Positions 8,221 to 14,045 of a DNA stretch of 14,045 nt are shown piece by piece. The notes under the pieces are model-generated. The model ran no database searches. It was given only the letters and a program-made list of their open reading frames with translations, and was not told where the DNA came from. A program made the position numbers and the translations under genes. Origin of the DNA: Pseudomonadota bacterium (GTDB lineage: Bacteria; Pseudomonadota; Gammaproteobacteria; Xanthomonadales; Xanthomonadaceae); the NCBI GenBank assembly GCA_023423605.1, contig JAFAFF010000063.1, forward strand, positions 1 to 14,045, written 5' to 3'. Position 1 is the stretch's first letter, and the number at the start of each line of letters is the position of its first letter.

Positions 8221-8238
8221 CTCCGCTGGCGGGGGAGC

Positions 8239-8435
8239 GTGACGACCAACGGTCGTCACCCACCGGCATCCTCGGTCGTCACCCACCGGCATCACGCAGC
8301 CGGACCCGATCGGCGGTCACGGCCCGATCGGTGGGTCACGGGCTGTTCGGTGGATCATGGGCTGTTCGGTGGGTCACGACCGTTGGTCGTGACTGCTGTT
8401 GCATTGCATGTGACGACCAACGGTCGTCACCCACC
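8239..8435. repeat. GGTGGGT/GACGACC repeat island (locus 2)
   Basis: Three palindromic elements are present. One at 8239-8264 points left (GTGACGACCAACGGTCGTC then ACCCACC). One at 8368-8393 points right. One at 8410-8435 points left. The last two face each other across exactly 16 nt (8394-8409, starting TGCTGTTG). After the first element a 23-bp tandem duplication (8250-8272 and 8273-8295, 21/23 identical) repeats its CGGTCGTCACCCACC half. Units of about 19 bp (CGGTGGGTCACGGGCTGTT at 8329-8347, CGGTGGATCATGGGCTGTT at 8348-8366) lead into the middle palindrome. No gene fits this gap (8184-8476) between the aminopeptidase start and the ubiE stop. Confidence 0.85.
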
Positions 8436-8451
8436 TGCATCTTTTGGGTCG

Positions 8452-8479
8452 TGACCGCCGTTGCCGGCCTGCGCGGTCA
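8452..8479. terminator. Weak hairpin overlapping the ubiE stop codon
   Basis: TGACCGC (8452-8458) pairs with GCGGTCA (8473-8479) around a 14-nt loop, and the right arm contains the ubiE stop. On the minus strand the stem is followed by CGACCCAAAAG, with no T-run, so it is at best a weak terminator or mRNA 3' stem. Confidence 0.3.
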
Positions 8480-9238
8480 GAGCTTGTAACCGGAATGGAT
8501 CGACACGATCCCTGCCGTCAGGTTCTTGTAATGGCAGCGCTCGAAACCGGCCTGCGACATCATCGCTTTCAGTTCTTCCTGCGGCGGATGCTTGCGGATG
8601 CTTTCAGCCAGGTACTGGTAGCTGTCGGCATCCCGCGCGAACAGGCGGCCCAGCTTCGGCAGCACCTTGAACGAGTGGAAATCGTAGATCGGCTTGAACC
8701 AGTCCAGCGTCACTTCGGAAAACTCCAGCACGCGCGCCTGGCCACCGACCTTCAGCACGCGATGCATTTCACGCAGCGCGGCGTCCTTGTCGGTGACATT
8801 GCGCAGGCCGAACGCAATGGTCACCAGGTCGAAACTGGCATCCGGGAAGGGCAGCGCCTCGGCATTGCACTGCACGTAATCCAGGCCGGCCACCAGGCCA
8901 CGGTTGGTCAGCCGGTCGCGTCCCACCGACAGCATGCCGGCATTGATGTCGCCCAGCACCACCGACCCCTCACTGCCGACGCGCTCCTTGATGAGCGCGG
9001 CGATGTCGCCGGTGCCGCCGGCAAGGTCCAGAGCACGGTCGCCCGGCTTCACCTGCGCGGTCGCCACGTAATAGCGCTTCCACGCCCTGTGGATGCCCAG
9101 GCTCATCAGGTCGTTCATCAGGTCGTAGCTGCGCGCGACCGAGGTGAATACCTGGCCGACCAGCTTCTGCTTGTCCTTGGCATCGACATCGCGGAAGCCG
9201 AAATGGGTGGTTCCAGACTTGTAGGGGGATTCGCTCAT
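8477..9238 (-). CDS. ubiE: Ubiquinone/menaquinone C-methyltransferase UbiE
   Basis: UbiE is the SAM-dependent C-methyltransferase that methylates the benzoquinol ring in ubiquinone synthesis, and demethylmenaquinone where that is made. The 253-residue length is typical. Recognised signatures include THFGFRDV near the N-terminus, [20 protein letters not shown] (about 21-41) followed by [14 protein letters not shown], the SAM motif [10 protein letters not shown] (about 71-80), GDINAGML, and [20 protein letters not shown], the UbiE/COQ5 signature. The C-terminus [11 protein letters not shown] is characteristic. The start at 9238 gives the standard N-terminus. The Shine-Dalgarno is weak; an ATTATC on the plus strand (GATAAT on the minus strand) lies 6 nt upstream of the ATG. 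It is divergent from the cytosine deaminase-like gene across 80 bp. Usual ubi partners (ubiJ, ubiB) are not adjacent in this window. Confidence 0.97.
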   Translation of the reverse strand: MSESPYKSGTTHFGFRDVDAKDKQKLVGQVFTSVARSYDLMNDLMSLGIHRAWKRYYVATAQVKPGDRALDLAGGTGDIAALIKERVGSEGSVVLGDINAGMLSVGRDRLTNRGLVAGLDYVQCNAEALPFPDASFDLVTIAFGLRNVTDKDAALREMHRVLKVGGQARVLEFSEVTLDWFKPIYDFHSFKVLPKLGRLFARDADSYQYLAESIRKHPPQEELKAMMSQAGFERCHYKNLTAGIVSIHSGYKL

Positions 9239-9318
9239 GACCCGATTATCGCACTGCCGGCCGCCGGCGGGACACCTGACCGTATCATGGCAGGCCTGAC
9301 CTCCACGGAGTTTCCCTC
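9239..9318. promoter_or_regulatory. Divergent ubiE / deaminase intergenic region
   Basis: An 80-bp gap serves two divergent genes. On the minus strand GATAAT (9245-9250) could be the -10 box of ubiE, leaving almost no leader. On the plus strand TATCAT (near 9283-9288) could be the -10 box for the deaminase. No convincing -35 hexamer was found for either. CGGAG at about 9306-9310 is a good Shine-Dalgarno for the deaminase start. Confidence 0.35.
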
Positions 9319-9771
9319 ATGATCGCCACGCCTGATTACCAGGCCCTGCTGCAGACCGCCATCGCCGAAGCCCGCCAGGGACTGGCCGAAGGCGGCGTCC
9401 CGATCGGTGCCGCGCTGTACCACAACGACGGCCGCCTGCTTGGCTGCGGCCACAACCGACGGGTGCAGGAAGGCGATCCTTCCGTGCACGGCGAAACCGA
9501 TGCCTTCCGCAAGGCGGGCCGGCAGCGTGATTACAGGGACACCATCATGGTGACCACCCTGGCGCCGTGCTGGTACTGCTCCGGCCTGGTGCGCCAGTTC
9601 AACATTGGTACCGTGGTGGTCGGCGAGTCGCGCACCTTCCAGGGTGGCATCGACTGGCTGCGCGAGAGCGGAGTGAACGTGGTGGACCTGGACAACCAGG
9701 AATGCGTGGACCTGCTGGGCGACTTCATCCAGCGCCATCCGGACATCTGGGACGAGGATATCGGCGAGTGA
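9319..9771 (+). CDS. Cytosine deaminase-like enzyme resembling yeast Fcy1
   Basis: This is a 150-residue member of the cytidine deaminase-like fold, hydrolytically deaminating a nucleobase using zinc. Zinc motifs are HGE (His57, Glu59 as proton shuttle) and PCWYC (Cys84, Cys87). GGVPIG at about 25-30 and GHNRRVQEG at about 44-52 match yeast cytosine deaminase from memory. The C-terminus ...DIWDEDIGE parallels yeast ...DWFEDIGE, conserving the Trp and Asp that line the yeast substrate pocket (here Trp144 and Asp147), plus Asn46. So cytosine or a close analogue such as isocytosine is the likely substrate, which is unlike the large amidohydrolase CodA of enterics. Guanine or other deaminase activity cannot be excluded. 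The ATG at 9319 follows a good CGGAG ribosome site. It diverges from ubiE; the next gene starts 184 bp downstream. Confidence 0.88.
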   Translation: MIATPDYQALLQTAIAEARQGLAEGGVPIGAALYHNDGRLLGCGHNRRVQEGDPSVHGETDAFRKAGRQRDYRDTIMVTTLAPCWYCSGLVRQFNIGTVVVGESRTFQGGIDWLRESGVNVVDLDNQECVDLLGDFIQRHPDIWDEDIGE

Positions 9772-9955
9772 GGCGGACAGTTTCCTGAACCCTTAATCTG
9801 CCTGCATGGCGCGCAGTGCCCGTGGCAACTGCGTCGTCGGCCTGCCGGATGCGCCGCCGGAACGCAGATTGCACGCGGCGCTGACACTGCGTGCACTGGG
9901 CCATGGTGATGATCGGTGTTTCAAGCCACCGAACATCACCAGAAGACTCCGAGCC

Positions 9956-10285
9956 ATGCGCGCAGTAGATGTACCCAATGTTCCTCAAGTGATCGACGTG
10001 GAAGCCGAGCTGAATCATTGGCGCCAGCGCCACGCCGAGGGCGCGATGGGCCCGGGTTCGTTCGGCCACTTCGTCCCGTGGATCAAGTTCGCCTGCGATT
10101 CGTTGATTACCCATCCGCGGGCGACCAACGAACAGCGCGAAGAAGCGTTCCAGACACAGTATGCGCTGCAGATCATGCCGCGCCTGACCGAAGCGCAGGC
10201 ACGCGATTTCATCGAACAGTGCTGGGACCATGTGTATGTGTCCAGCATGATCCACGCCGACGAACGCCCGCGCCTGAGAGCCTGA
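9956..10285 (+). CDS. Conserved-looking small protein of unknown function
   Basis: This is a 109-residue soluble protein starting MRAVDVPNVPQVIDVEAELN. It is rich in aromatic and charged residues (HWRQRH, FGHFVPWIKFACDS, QCWDHVYVSS) and has no signal peptide or membrane helix. Predicted character is mostly helical. I do not recognise a family and assign no function. The frame is open back to 9806, but that part uses rare codons for this genome (AGA AGA CTC CGA) and looks non-coding, so the internal ATG at 9956 is preferred. The Shine-Dalgarno is weak. Codon use from 9956 onward is like the neighbours (G/C in third positions), which supports a real gene. It lies downstream of the deaminase gene on the same strand (184-bp gap) and ends just before a SMAG pair. 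Confidence 0.7.
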   Translation: MRAVDVPNVPQVIDVEAELNHWRQRHAEGAMGPGSFGHFVPWIKFACDSLITHPRATNEQREEAFQTQYALQIMPRLTEAQARDFIEQCWDHVYVSSMIHADERPRLRA

Positions 10286-10290
10286 CCCAG

Positions 10291-10351
10291 GTAGAGCCGG
10301 GCTCTGCCCGGCTGAAACCATATCGCGCAGCGGGGCAGAGCCCCGCTCTAC
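10291..10351. repeat. SMAG inverted pair, intact
   Basis: Copy 1 at 10291-10313 reads GTAGAGCCGGGCTCTGCCCG then GCT. Copy 2 at 10329-10351, on the minus strand, reads GTAGAGCGGGGCTCTGCCCC then GCT. The two GTAG ends point outward and the copies are 15 nt apart. This is the dimeric arrangement known for S. maltophilia SMAGs. It lies between two convergent genes and can form strong hairpins in either transcript. The GTAG of copy 2 contains the TAG stop codon of the outer-membrane channel gene. Confidence 0.92.
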
Positions 10352-11739
10352 GAGCGTTCGTGCCAACCGCCACCCAGCACCTTGTACAGGGCGATGCGGT
10401 TGGCCTGCCGGGCAAGCGTGGTCTGCAGCTGGCTCTGCTGCGCGGCATAGGCCGTACGACGTGCATCGAGCAGGGTCACGAAGCTGTCCAGTCCGGCATC
10501 GTAACGGGCCTGCGACAGACGCTCGGCCTGCATTGCAGCCTCCACCAGGGCTTGCTGCGAAGCCGCCTGCGCGTCCAGGCTGGAGCTGGATGCCAGCGCA
10601 TCGGCGGTTTCACGGAAACCGGCCTGGATGGCCTTCTCGTATTCGGCCAGGGCGATATCGCGGTCGGCGGTGGCCACATCGAGATTGGCGCGCAGCCTGC
10701 CGCCCTGGAAGATCGGCAGCGTAATGGTGGGCAGGAAGCTCCATGCACGCGTGCCGCTGTCGAACAGACCGGACAGTTCGCTGGATGTACTGCCGATGCT
10801 GCCGGTCAGGCGGATACTGGGAAAGAACGCTGCTCGCGCCGCACCGATGTTGGCATTGGCCGCCAGCAGCGTGTGCTCGGCCGCCATGATATCGGGCCGC
10901 TGCAGCAGCACGTCGCTGGGCAGCTCGGCCGGTGGCGGCGCCAGCGCAGCGATGTCCAGCACCGTTTCGGCCGACGGCAGCAGCGCCTCGTCCAGCGTGC
11001 CTCCTGCCAGCAGCGAAAGCGCGTTGCGGTCCTGTTGTACCTGCCCACGCAGGCGCGCGGTATCGGTGCCCGCCGTTTCCACCAGGGTGCGGGTCTGCGC
11101 CAGTTCCAGTGCCGAACTACCACCCCGTTCGAAGCGTGCCTGCGCCAGCCGCAGCGAATCCTCGTGGCTGGCCAGGGTGGCCTCGGCAATGCGCAGCAGT
11201 TCGCGGTCGGCCGCCAGCGTCAGCCAGGCAGTGGCGGTTTCGGCCACCAGGCCCAGTTGCGCATTGCGGCGATTGGCTGCCACCGCGAAGTACTGCTGGA
11301 GCGCTGCTTCGCTCAGGTTGCGCACGCGCCCGGACAGGTCCAGTTCGAAATCGGTGATGCCCAGCCCGGCGCTGTATTGCTCGGTGACCGGCGCATCGCC
11401 GCCGCTGCGCTGCCCCTGCGCCTGCACGGCCAGTGCCGGCACGCGGTCGGCACGCTGGATGCGGTACTGGCCACGTGCGCGCTCGACATTGAGCACGGCC
11501 ACGCGCAGGTCGCGGTTGTTCTCCAGCGCCTGGTCGATGACCTGCTGCAGGCGCGGGTCGGTGAAGAAATCCCGCCAGCCGAGCGCAGCGACGTCGGTCG
11601 CCTGTCGCTGCCCGGCATCGGCCGGCCATTGCACAGGTATGGCCGGCGCCACGCTGGTCCGGTCCGGCACCAGCGTGGCGCAGCCGGAGAACATCAGTAC
11701 GCTGGCAATGGCCGCCGGCAGCAACAGAGTCTTCTTCAT
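10348..11739 (-). CDS. smeF: RND efflux outer-membrane channel lipoprotein (OprM/TolC family)
   Basis: This is a 463-residue OprM-type channel that, as a trimer, carries drugs across the outer membrane for the RND pump encoded upstream. The signal peptide MKKTLLLPAAIASVLMFSGC ends in a lipobox Cys20. Family landmarks: WRDFFTDPRLQQVIDQALENN (about 50-70), NRDLRVAVLNVERARGQYRI (about 70-90), then two related outer-membrane efflux repeats. The second includes LPSDVLLQRPDIMAAEH and NIGAARAAFFPSIRLTGSIG, both typical of NodT/OprM proteins. The frame is open to 11949, but that extension is translated repeat sequence, so the ATG at 11739 is used. The Shine-Dalgarno is weak. It follows the pump gene by 326 bp of repeats instead of the few bases usual in such operons. 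The symbol smeF is inferred from gene order and genus; another Sme system is possible. Confidence 0.9.
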   Translation of the reverse strand: MKKTLLLPAAIASVLMFSGCATLVPDRTSVAPAIPVQWPADAGQRQATDVAALGWRDFFTDPRLQQVIDQALENNRDLRVAVLNVERARGQYRIQRADRVPALAVQAQGQRSGGDAPVTEQYSAGLGITDFELDLSGRVRNLSEAALQQYFAVAANRRNAQLGLVAETATAWLTLAADRELLRIAEATLASHEDSLRLAQARFERGGSSALELAQTRTLVETAGTDTARLRGQVQQDRNALSLLAGGTLDEALLPSAETVLDIAALAPPPAELPSDVLLQRPDIMAAEHTLLAANANIGAARAAFFPSIRLTGSIGSTSSELSGLFDSGTRAWSFLPTITLPIFQGGRLRANLDVATADRDIALAEYEKAIQAGFRETADALASSSSLDAQAASQQALVEAAMQAERLSQARYDAGLDSFVTLLDARRTAYAAQQSQLQTTLARQANRIALYKVLGGGWHERS

Positions 11740-11804
11740 GAGGTTACTCGCAGGATGATGAGGGGACTCGCACGGTGGGTGCACACGGGGCGGTGAGTGG
11801 AAAA

Positions 11805-11896
11805 GGTGCGCCCGGTCGGTGAAAAGGTGGCCTGGTGGGTGAGGCGATGGGCCTGGTGGGTAAAGAGCTGGGCCTGATGGGTAAAGAGCTGGGCTC
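11805..11896 (+). repeat. 21-bp tandem array, left arm of locus 3
   Basis: Units of exactly 21 bp occur at 11805, 11826, 11847, 11868 and 11889. Examples are ATGGGCCTGGTGGGTAAAGAG and CTGGGCCTGATGGGTAAAGA(G). The common core is GGTGGGT or a one-base variant. Weaker related units extend left to about 11772 (CGGTGGGTGC, CGGTGAGTGG). The last unit runs into the right-pointing palindrome at 11897. Confidence 0.88.
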
Positions 11897-11964
11897 GGTG
11901 GGTGACGACCGTTGGTCGTCACCGGCAGATCAACAGCAGTGACGACCAACGGTCGTCACCCACC
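11897..11964. repeat. Facing pair of GACGACC palindromes, core of locus 3
   Basis: Elements at 11897-11922 and 11939-11964 are exact reverse complements of each other (26 bp each). Each holds the palindrome GACGACC-GTT/AAC-GGTCGTC and a GGTGGGT head pointing outward. The 16-nt spacer (11923-11938) read on the minus strand starts TGCTGTTG, as in locus 2. The whole can form either two small hairpins or one long hairpin. Confidence 0.92.
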
Positions 11965-12056
11965 GAGCAATCTATCCAAGTCACCCAGCAGCCATCTATC
12001 CAAGCCACCCACCAGGCCATCTATCCAGGCCACCCACCGGGTCATCTATCCAGGCC
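11965..12056 (-). repeat. 24/25-bp tandem array, right arm of locus 3
   Basis: ATCTATCC occurs at 11970, 11994, 12019 and 12044, giving periods of 24, 25 and 25 bp. On the minus strand the unit reads GGTGGGTGGCCTGGATAGAT plus about five bases. The array ends directly at the stop codon of the pump gene, so its expansion did not break the reading frame. Confidence 0.9.
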
Positions 12057-12078
12057 ACCGGAACGTCATGGCCTGGAT
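12048..12078. repeat. Inverted repeat spanning the pump gene stop codon
   Basis: ATCCAGGCCA (12048-12057) pairs perfectly with TGGCCTGGAT (12069-12078), enclosing 11 nt that contain the TGA at 12066-12068. The left half belongs to the last array unit and the right half to the last codons of the pump gene. No T-run follows on the minus strand. Confidence 0.6.
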
Positions 12079-14045
12079 GTCCGCAGCTTGCGGTTGAACA
12101 GCTTCTGCACCACCACGAAGAACAGCGGGATGAAGAACACGCCCAGCAGGGTGCCGACCAGCATGCCGCCAAGCACGCCGGTACCAATCGCGCGCTGTGC
12201 ACCCGAACCCGCGCCGGAGGCGATGGCCAGCGGCAGCACGCCAAGGCCGAACGCCAGCGAGGTCATGATGATCGGGCGCAGGCGGTCACGCACCGCATGC
12301 ATCGTCGCTTCGATCAGCCCGGCGCCCTTCTCCAGGTTCTCCTTGGCGAATTCCACGATCAGGATGGCGTTCTTCGATGTCAGGCCGACCGTGGTCAGCA
12401 TCGCCACCTGGAAGTAGATATCGCGTTCCATGCCGCGGAACGTATTGGCCAGCACCGCACCGAGGATGCCCAGCGGAGCCACCAGCAGCACCGAGGTCGG
12501 CACACTCCAGCTTTCATACAGTGCAGCAAGGCACAGGAACACGATCAGCAGCGACAGCGAATACAGCAGCGGCGTCTGCGAACCGGCCTGGCGCTCCTGG
12601 TAGGACAACGCTGTCCATTCGATCTCGAAGCCCGGTGGCAGGTCGCGGGCCAGGCGTTCGATCTCGGCCATTGCATCGCCCGATGCCACGCCCGGCGCCG
12701 GTTCGCCCTGGATTTCCATCGCCGACACGCCGTTGTAGCGTTCCAGGCGCGGTGAACCATAGTCCCAGCGCGTGCTGGCGAAAGCGCTGAACGGCACCAT
12801 CTCGCCCGCGGTGTTCTTCACCGACCACAGGCTGAAGTCGTCCGGGTTCATGCGGAAATCCGCATCGGACTGCACATACACTCGCTTGACGCGGCCACGG
12901 TCGATGAAATCATCGATGTAGCTGCTGCCCCACGCCGTCGCCAGCGTGCTGTTGACGGAGGTCATCGACAGGCCGAGCGCGTTGGCCTTTTCCACGTCCA
13001 CATCGATACGCAGCTGCGGGGTGTCTTCCTGGCCGTTCGGGCGCACATTGGCCAGCAGATCGCTCTGCCCGGCACCACCCAGCAGCTGGTTGCGCGCCGC
13101 CAGCAGGGCATCATGGCCTTGGCCGCTGTTGTCCTTCAGGAAGAAGGTGTAGCCCGAGCCGATACCCAGTTCCGGCATGGCCGGCGGCGGAAACGCGAAG
13201 ATGAAGGCATCCTTGATCTGCCCCAGTGCACCCATCGCGCGGCCGGTGATGGCGCCAACGCTCTGTTCGCCATCGCGCTCCTTCCAGTCCTTCAGTTTCA
13301 CGAACGCCATGCCGGCGTTCTGGCCCATGCCGGCAAAGCTGAAGCCCTGCACCGCGAAGATCGATTCGATGGCCTCGCTTTCATTTTCCAGGAAGTGGTC
13401 TTCCAGCTGCGACATCGCTTCCAGCGTGCGTTCCTGGGTGGCGCCGACCGGCGTCTGCACCAGCGCCATCAGGATGCCCTGGTCTTCGTTGGGCAGGAAC
13501 GAGCTGGGCAGGCGCATGAACAACAGGCCCATCACCAGTGCCAGCGCAGCGAAGATGCCCATGAAACGCCACGGACGCGCGAGGATGCCCTTCACGCCAC
13601 GCTGGTAGGTTTCGCTGGAACGGTCGAAGCCACGGTTGAAACCGTTGAAGAAGCGGCCGGACCACCCCTTGTGCGGCACATGGTGTTCGCCCTTCTTCAG
13701 CGGCTTGAGCAGGGTGGCGCACAGCGCCGGAGTCAGCACGATGGCCACCAGCACCGATAGCGCCATGGCGGAGACGATCGTGGCCGAGAACTGCCGGTAG
13801 ATGACGCCGGTGGAGCCGCTCATGAAGGCCATCGGCACGAATACCGCCGACAGCACCAGGCCGATGCCCACCAGCGCACCGGTGATCTGGTCCATCGACT
13901 TCCGGGTGGCTTCCAGCGGCGAAAGGCCTTCTTCGGCCATGATGCGTTCGACGTTCTCCACCACCACGATGGCATCATCGACCAGCAGGCCGATCGCCAG
14001 CACCATCGCGAACATGGTCAGCATGTTGATGGAGAAGCCCAGCGC
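12066..14045 (-). CDS. smeE: RND multidrug efflux pump, HAE-1 family (5' part outside window)
   Basis: This is the C-terminal 659 residues of an AcrB/MexB-type proton-driven drug transporter in the inner membrane. By alignment from memory, the window begins near AcrB residue 383. Transmembrane helix 4 contains [19 protein letters not shown] with the two proton-relay Asp residues. Later landmarks are the switch-loop-like [15 protein letters not shown], the second periplasmic pore-domain pair, [20 protein letters not shown] with the relay Lys in helix 10, and [19 protein letters not shown] in helix 11. It ends [18 protein letters not shown], a normal length for the family. No frameshift or missing relay residue was seen in the visible part. 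The channel gene follows 326 bp downstream on the same strand. The membrane-fusion gene (smeD) is expected beyond the right edge. The symbol smeE is inferred from gene order and genus, not proven. Confidence 0.93.
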   Translation of the reverse strand, partial: ALGFSINMLTMFAMVLAIGLLVDDAIVVVENVERIMAEEGLSPLEATRKSMDQITGALVGIGLVLSAVFVPMAFMSGSTGVIYRQFSATIVSAMALSVLVAIVLTPALCATLLKPLKKGEHHVPHKGWSGRFFNGFNRGFDRSSETYQRGVKGILARPWRFMGIFAALALVMGLLFMRLPSSFLPNEDQGILMALVQTPVGATQERTLEAMSQLEDHFLENESEAIESIFAVQGFSFAGMGQNAGMAFVKLKDWKERDGEQSVGAITGRAMGALGQIKDAFIFAFPPPAMPELGIGSGYTFFLKDNSGQGHDALLAARNQLLGGAGQSDLLANVRPNGQEDTPQLRIDVDVEKANALGLSMTSVNSTLATAWGSSYIDDFIDRGRVKRVYVQSDADFRMNPDDFSLWSVKNTAGEMVPFSAFASTRWDYGSPRLERYNGVSAMEIQGEPAPGVASGDAMAEIERLARDLPPGFEIEWTALSYQERQAGSQTPLLYSLSLLIVFLCLAALYESWSVPTSVLLVAPLGILGAVLANTFRGMERDIYFQVAMLTTVGLTSKNAILIVEFAKENLEKGAGLIEATMHAVRDRLRPIIMTSLAFGLGVLPLAIASGAGSGAQRAIGTGVLGGMLVGTLLGVFFIPLFFVVVQKLFNRKLRTSRP

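Larger units (their letters stand above)
11740..12065. other. 326-bp repeat-filled gap between pump and channel genes
   Basis: No gene was found here. It consists almost entirely of the GGTGGGT repeat family: a 21-bp-period array (about 11772-11896), a facing pair of palindromes (11897-11964) and a 24/25-bp-period array (11965-12056). All of it would be transcribed as the intercistronic leader of the channel gene if the operon is transcribed as one unit. The 21-bp array is open in several frames and produces artefactual Pro-rich peptides. Confidence 0.85.

Noticed and set aside
9795..9870. AATCTGC ... GCAGATT inverted repeat, possible structured RNA between the deaminase and the small gene
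   Set aside because: Arms of 7 bp are 62 nt apart with no supporting inner pairing noticed, so it is likely chance.
9806..9955. Upstream start for the 109-residue protein
   Set aside because: The added 50 codons contain rare AGA AGA CTC CGA codons and lack the codon bias seen after 9956.
9916..11796. 626-codon plus-strand open frame over the small protein gene and the channel gene
   Set aside because: It is antisense to the outer-membrane channel, runs through SMAG and repeat sequence, and has low-complexity composition.
11740..11949. N-terminal extension of the channel protein
   Set aside because: The 70 extra residues are translation of the 21-bp array (ALYPPGP-like repeats) placed before a perfect lipoprotein signal peptide at 11739.
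11772..12056. CRISPR array
   Set aside because: Units follow each other with no unique spacers of constant length, unit sequences differ between arms, and no cas gene is nearby.

Overview
The window looks like a chromosomal segment of a Stenotrophomonas (S. maltophilia complex or a close relative). The DNA is GC-rich with strong G/C third-position bias. It holds two inverted pairs of short palindromes that begin with GTAG and match the published SMAG repeats of S. maltophilia. The gene set (mreBC, ubiE, and an RND pump gene followed by its outer-membrane channel gene) also fits that group. No tRNA, rRNA, CRISPR array, transposase or prophage gene was found. The species assignment is inferred, not searched.

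Layout from left to right. (1) The left edge holds cell-shape genes on the minus strand: mreB followed by mreC, whose 3' end runs off the window. A strong imperfect hairpin lies between them. (2) Divergent from mreB is a PfkB-family sugar/nucleoside kinase on the plus strand. (3) Next on the minus strand are a small lipoprotein of unknown function and an exported MBL-fold hydrolase of the NAPE-PLD/RomA type. (4) Divergent from the hydrolase is a TetR-family regulator. The 79-bp gap between these two genes carries two copies of an operator-like palindrome 34 bp apart. (5) A SMAG pair and a perfect hairpin separate tetR from a convergent M1-family lipoprotein aminopeptidase. (6) A repeat-rich gap leads to ubiE (minus strand). 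Divergent from ubiE is a compact cytosine deaminase-like gene resembling yeast Fcy1, followed by a small unknown gene. (7) A second SMAG pair supplies the stop codon of an OprM/TolC-type outer-membrane channel gene. Upstream of that gene is an RND (HAE-1) pump gene that runs off the right edge. The gene order suits smeE-smeF of SmeDEF, with the membrane-fusion protein gene expected outside the window.

The most unusual content is a second repeat family, distinct from canonical SMAGs, found at four places. Its core is a palindrome (GACGACC-GTT-GGTCGTC) preceded by GGTGGGT. At two loci it occurs as a facing pair separated by exactly 16 nt, with a shared TGCTGTTG beginning. Flanking it are tandem arrays of GGTGGGT-containing units of 18 to 25 bp. 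It occurs downstream of the lipoprotein gene, between the aminopeptidase and ubiE, and inside the smeE-smeF operon. An 18-bp version lies within the 3' end of mreC, where it is translated as a hexapeptide repeat. One copy has a compensatory base change in its stem. This repeat family, together with the apparently autoregulated tetR/hydrolase promoter, is the main candidate for something not yet described. The core genes themselves belong to familiar families.
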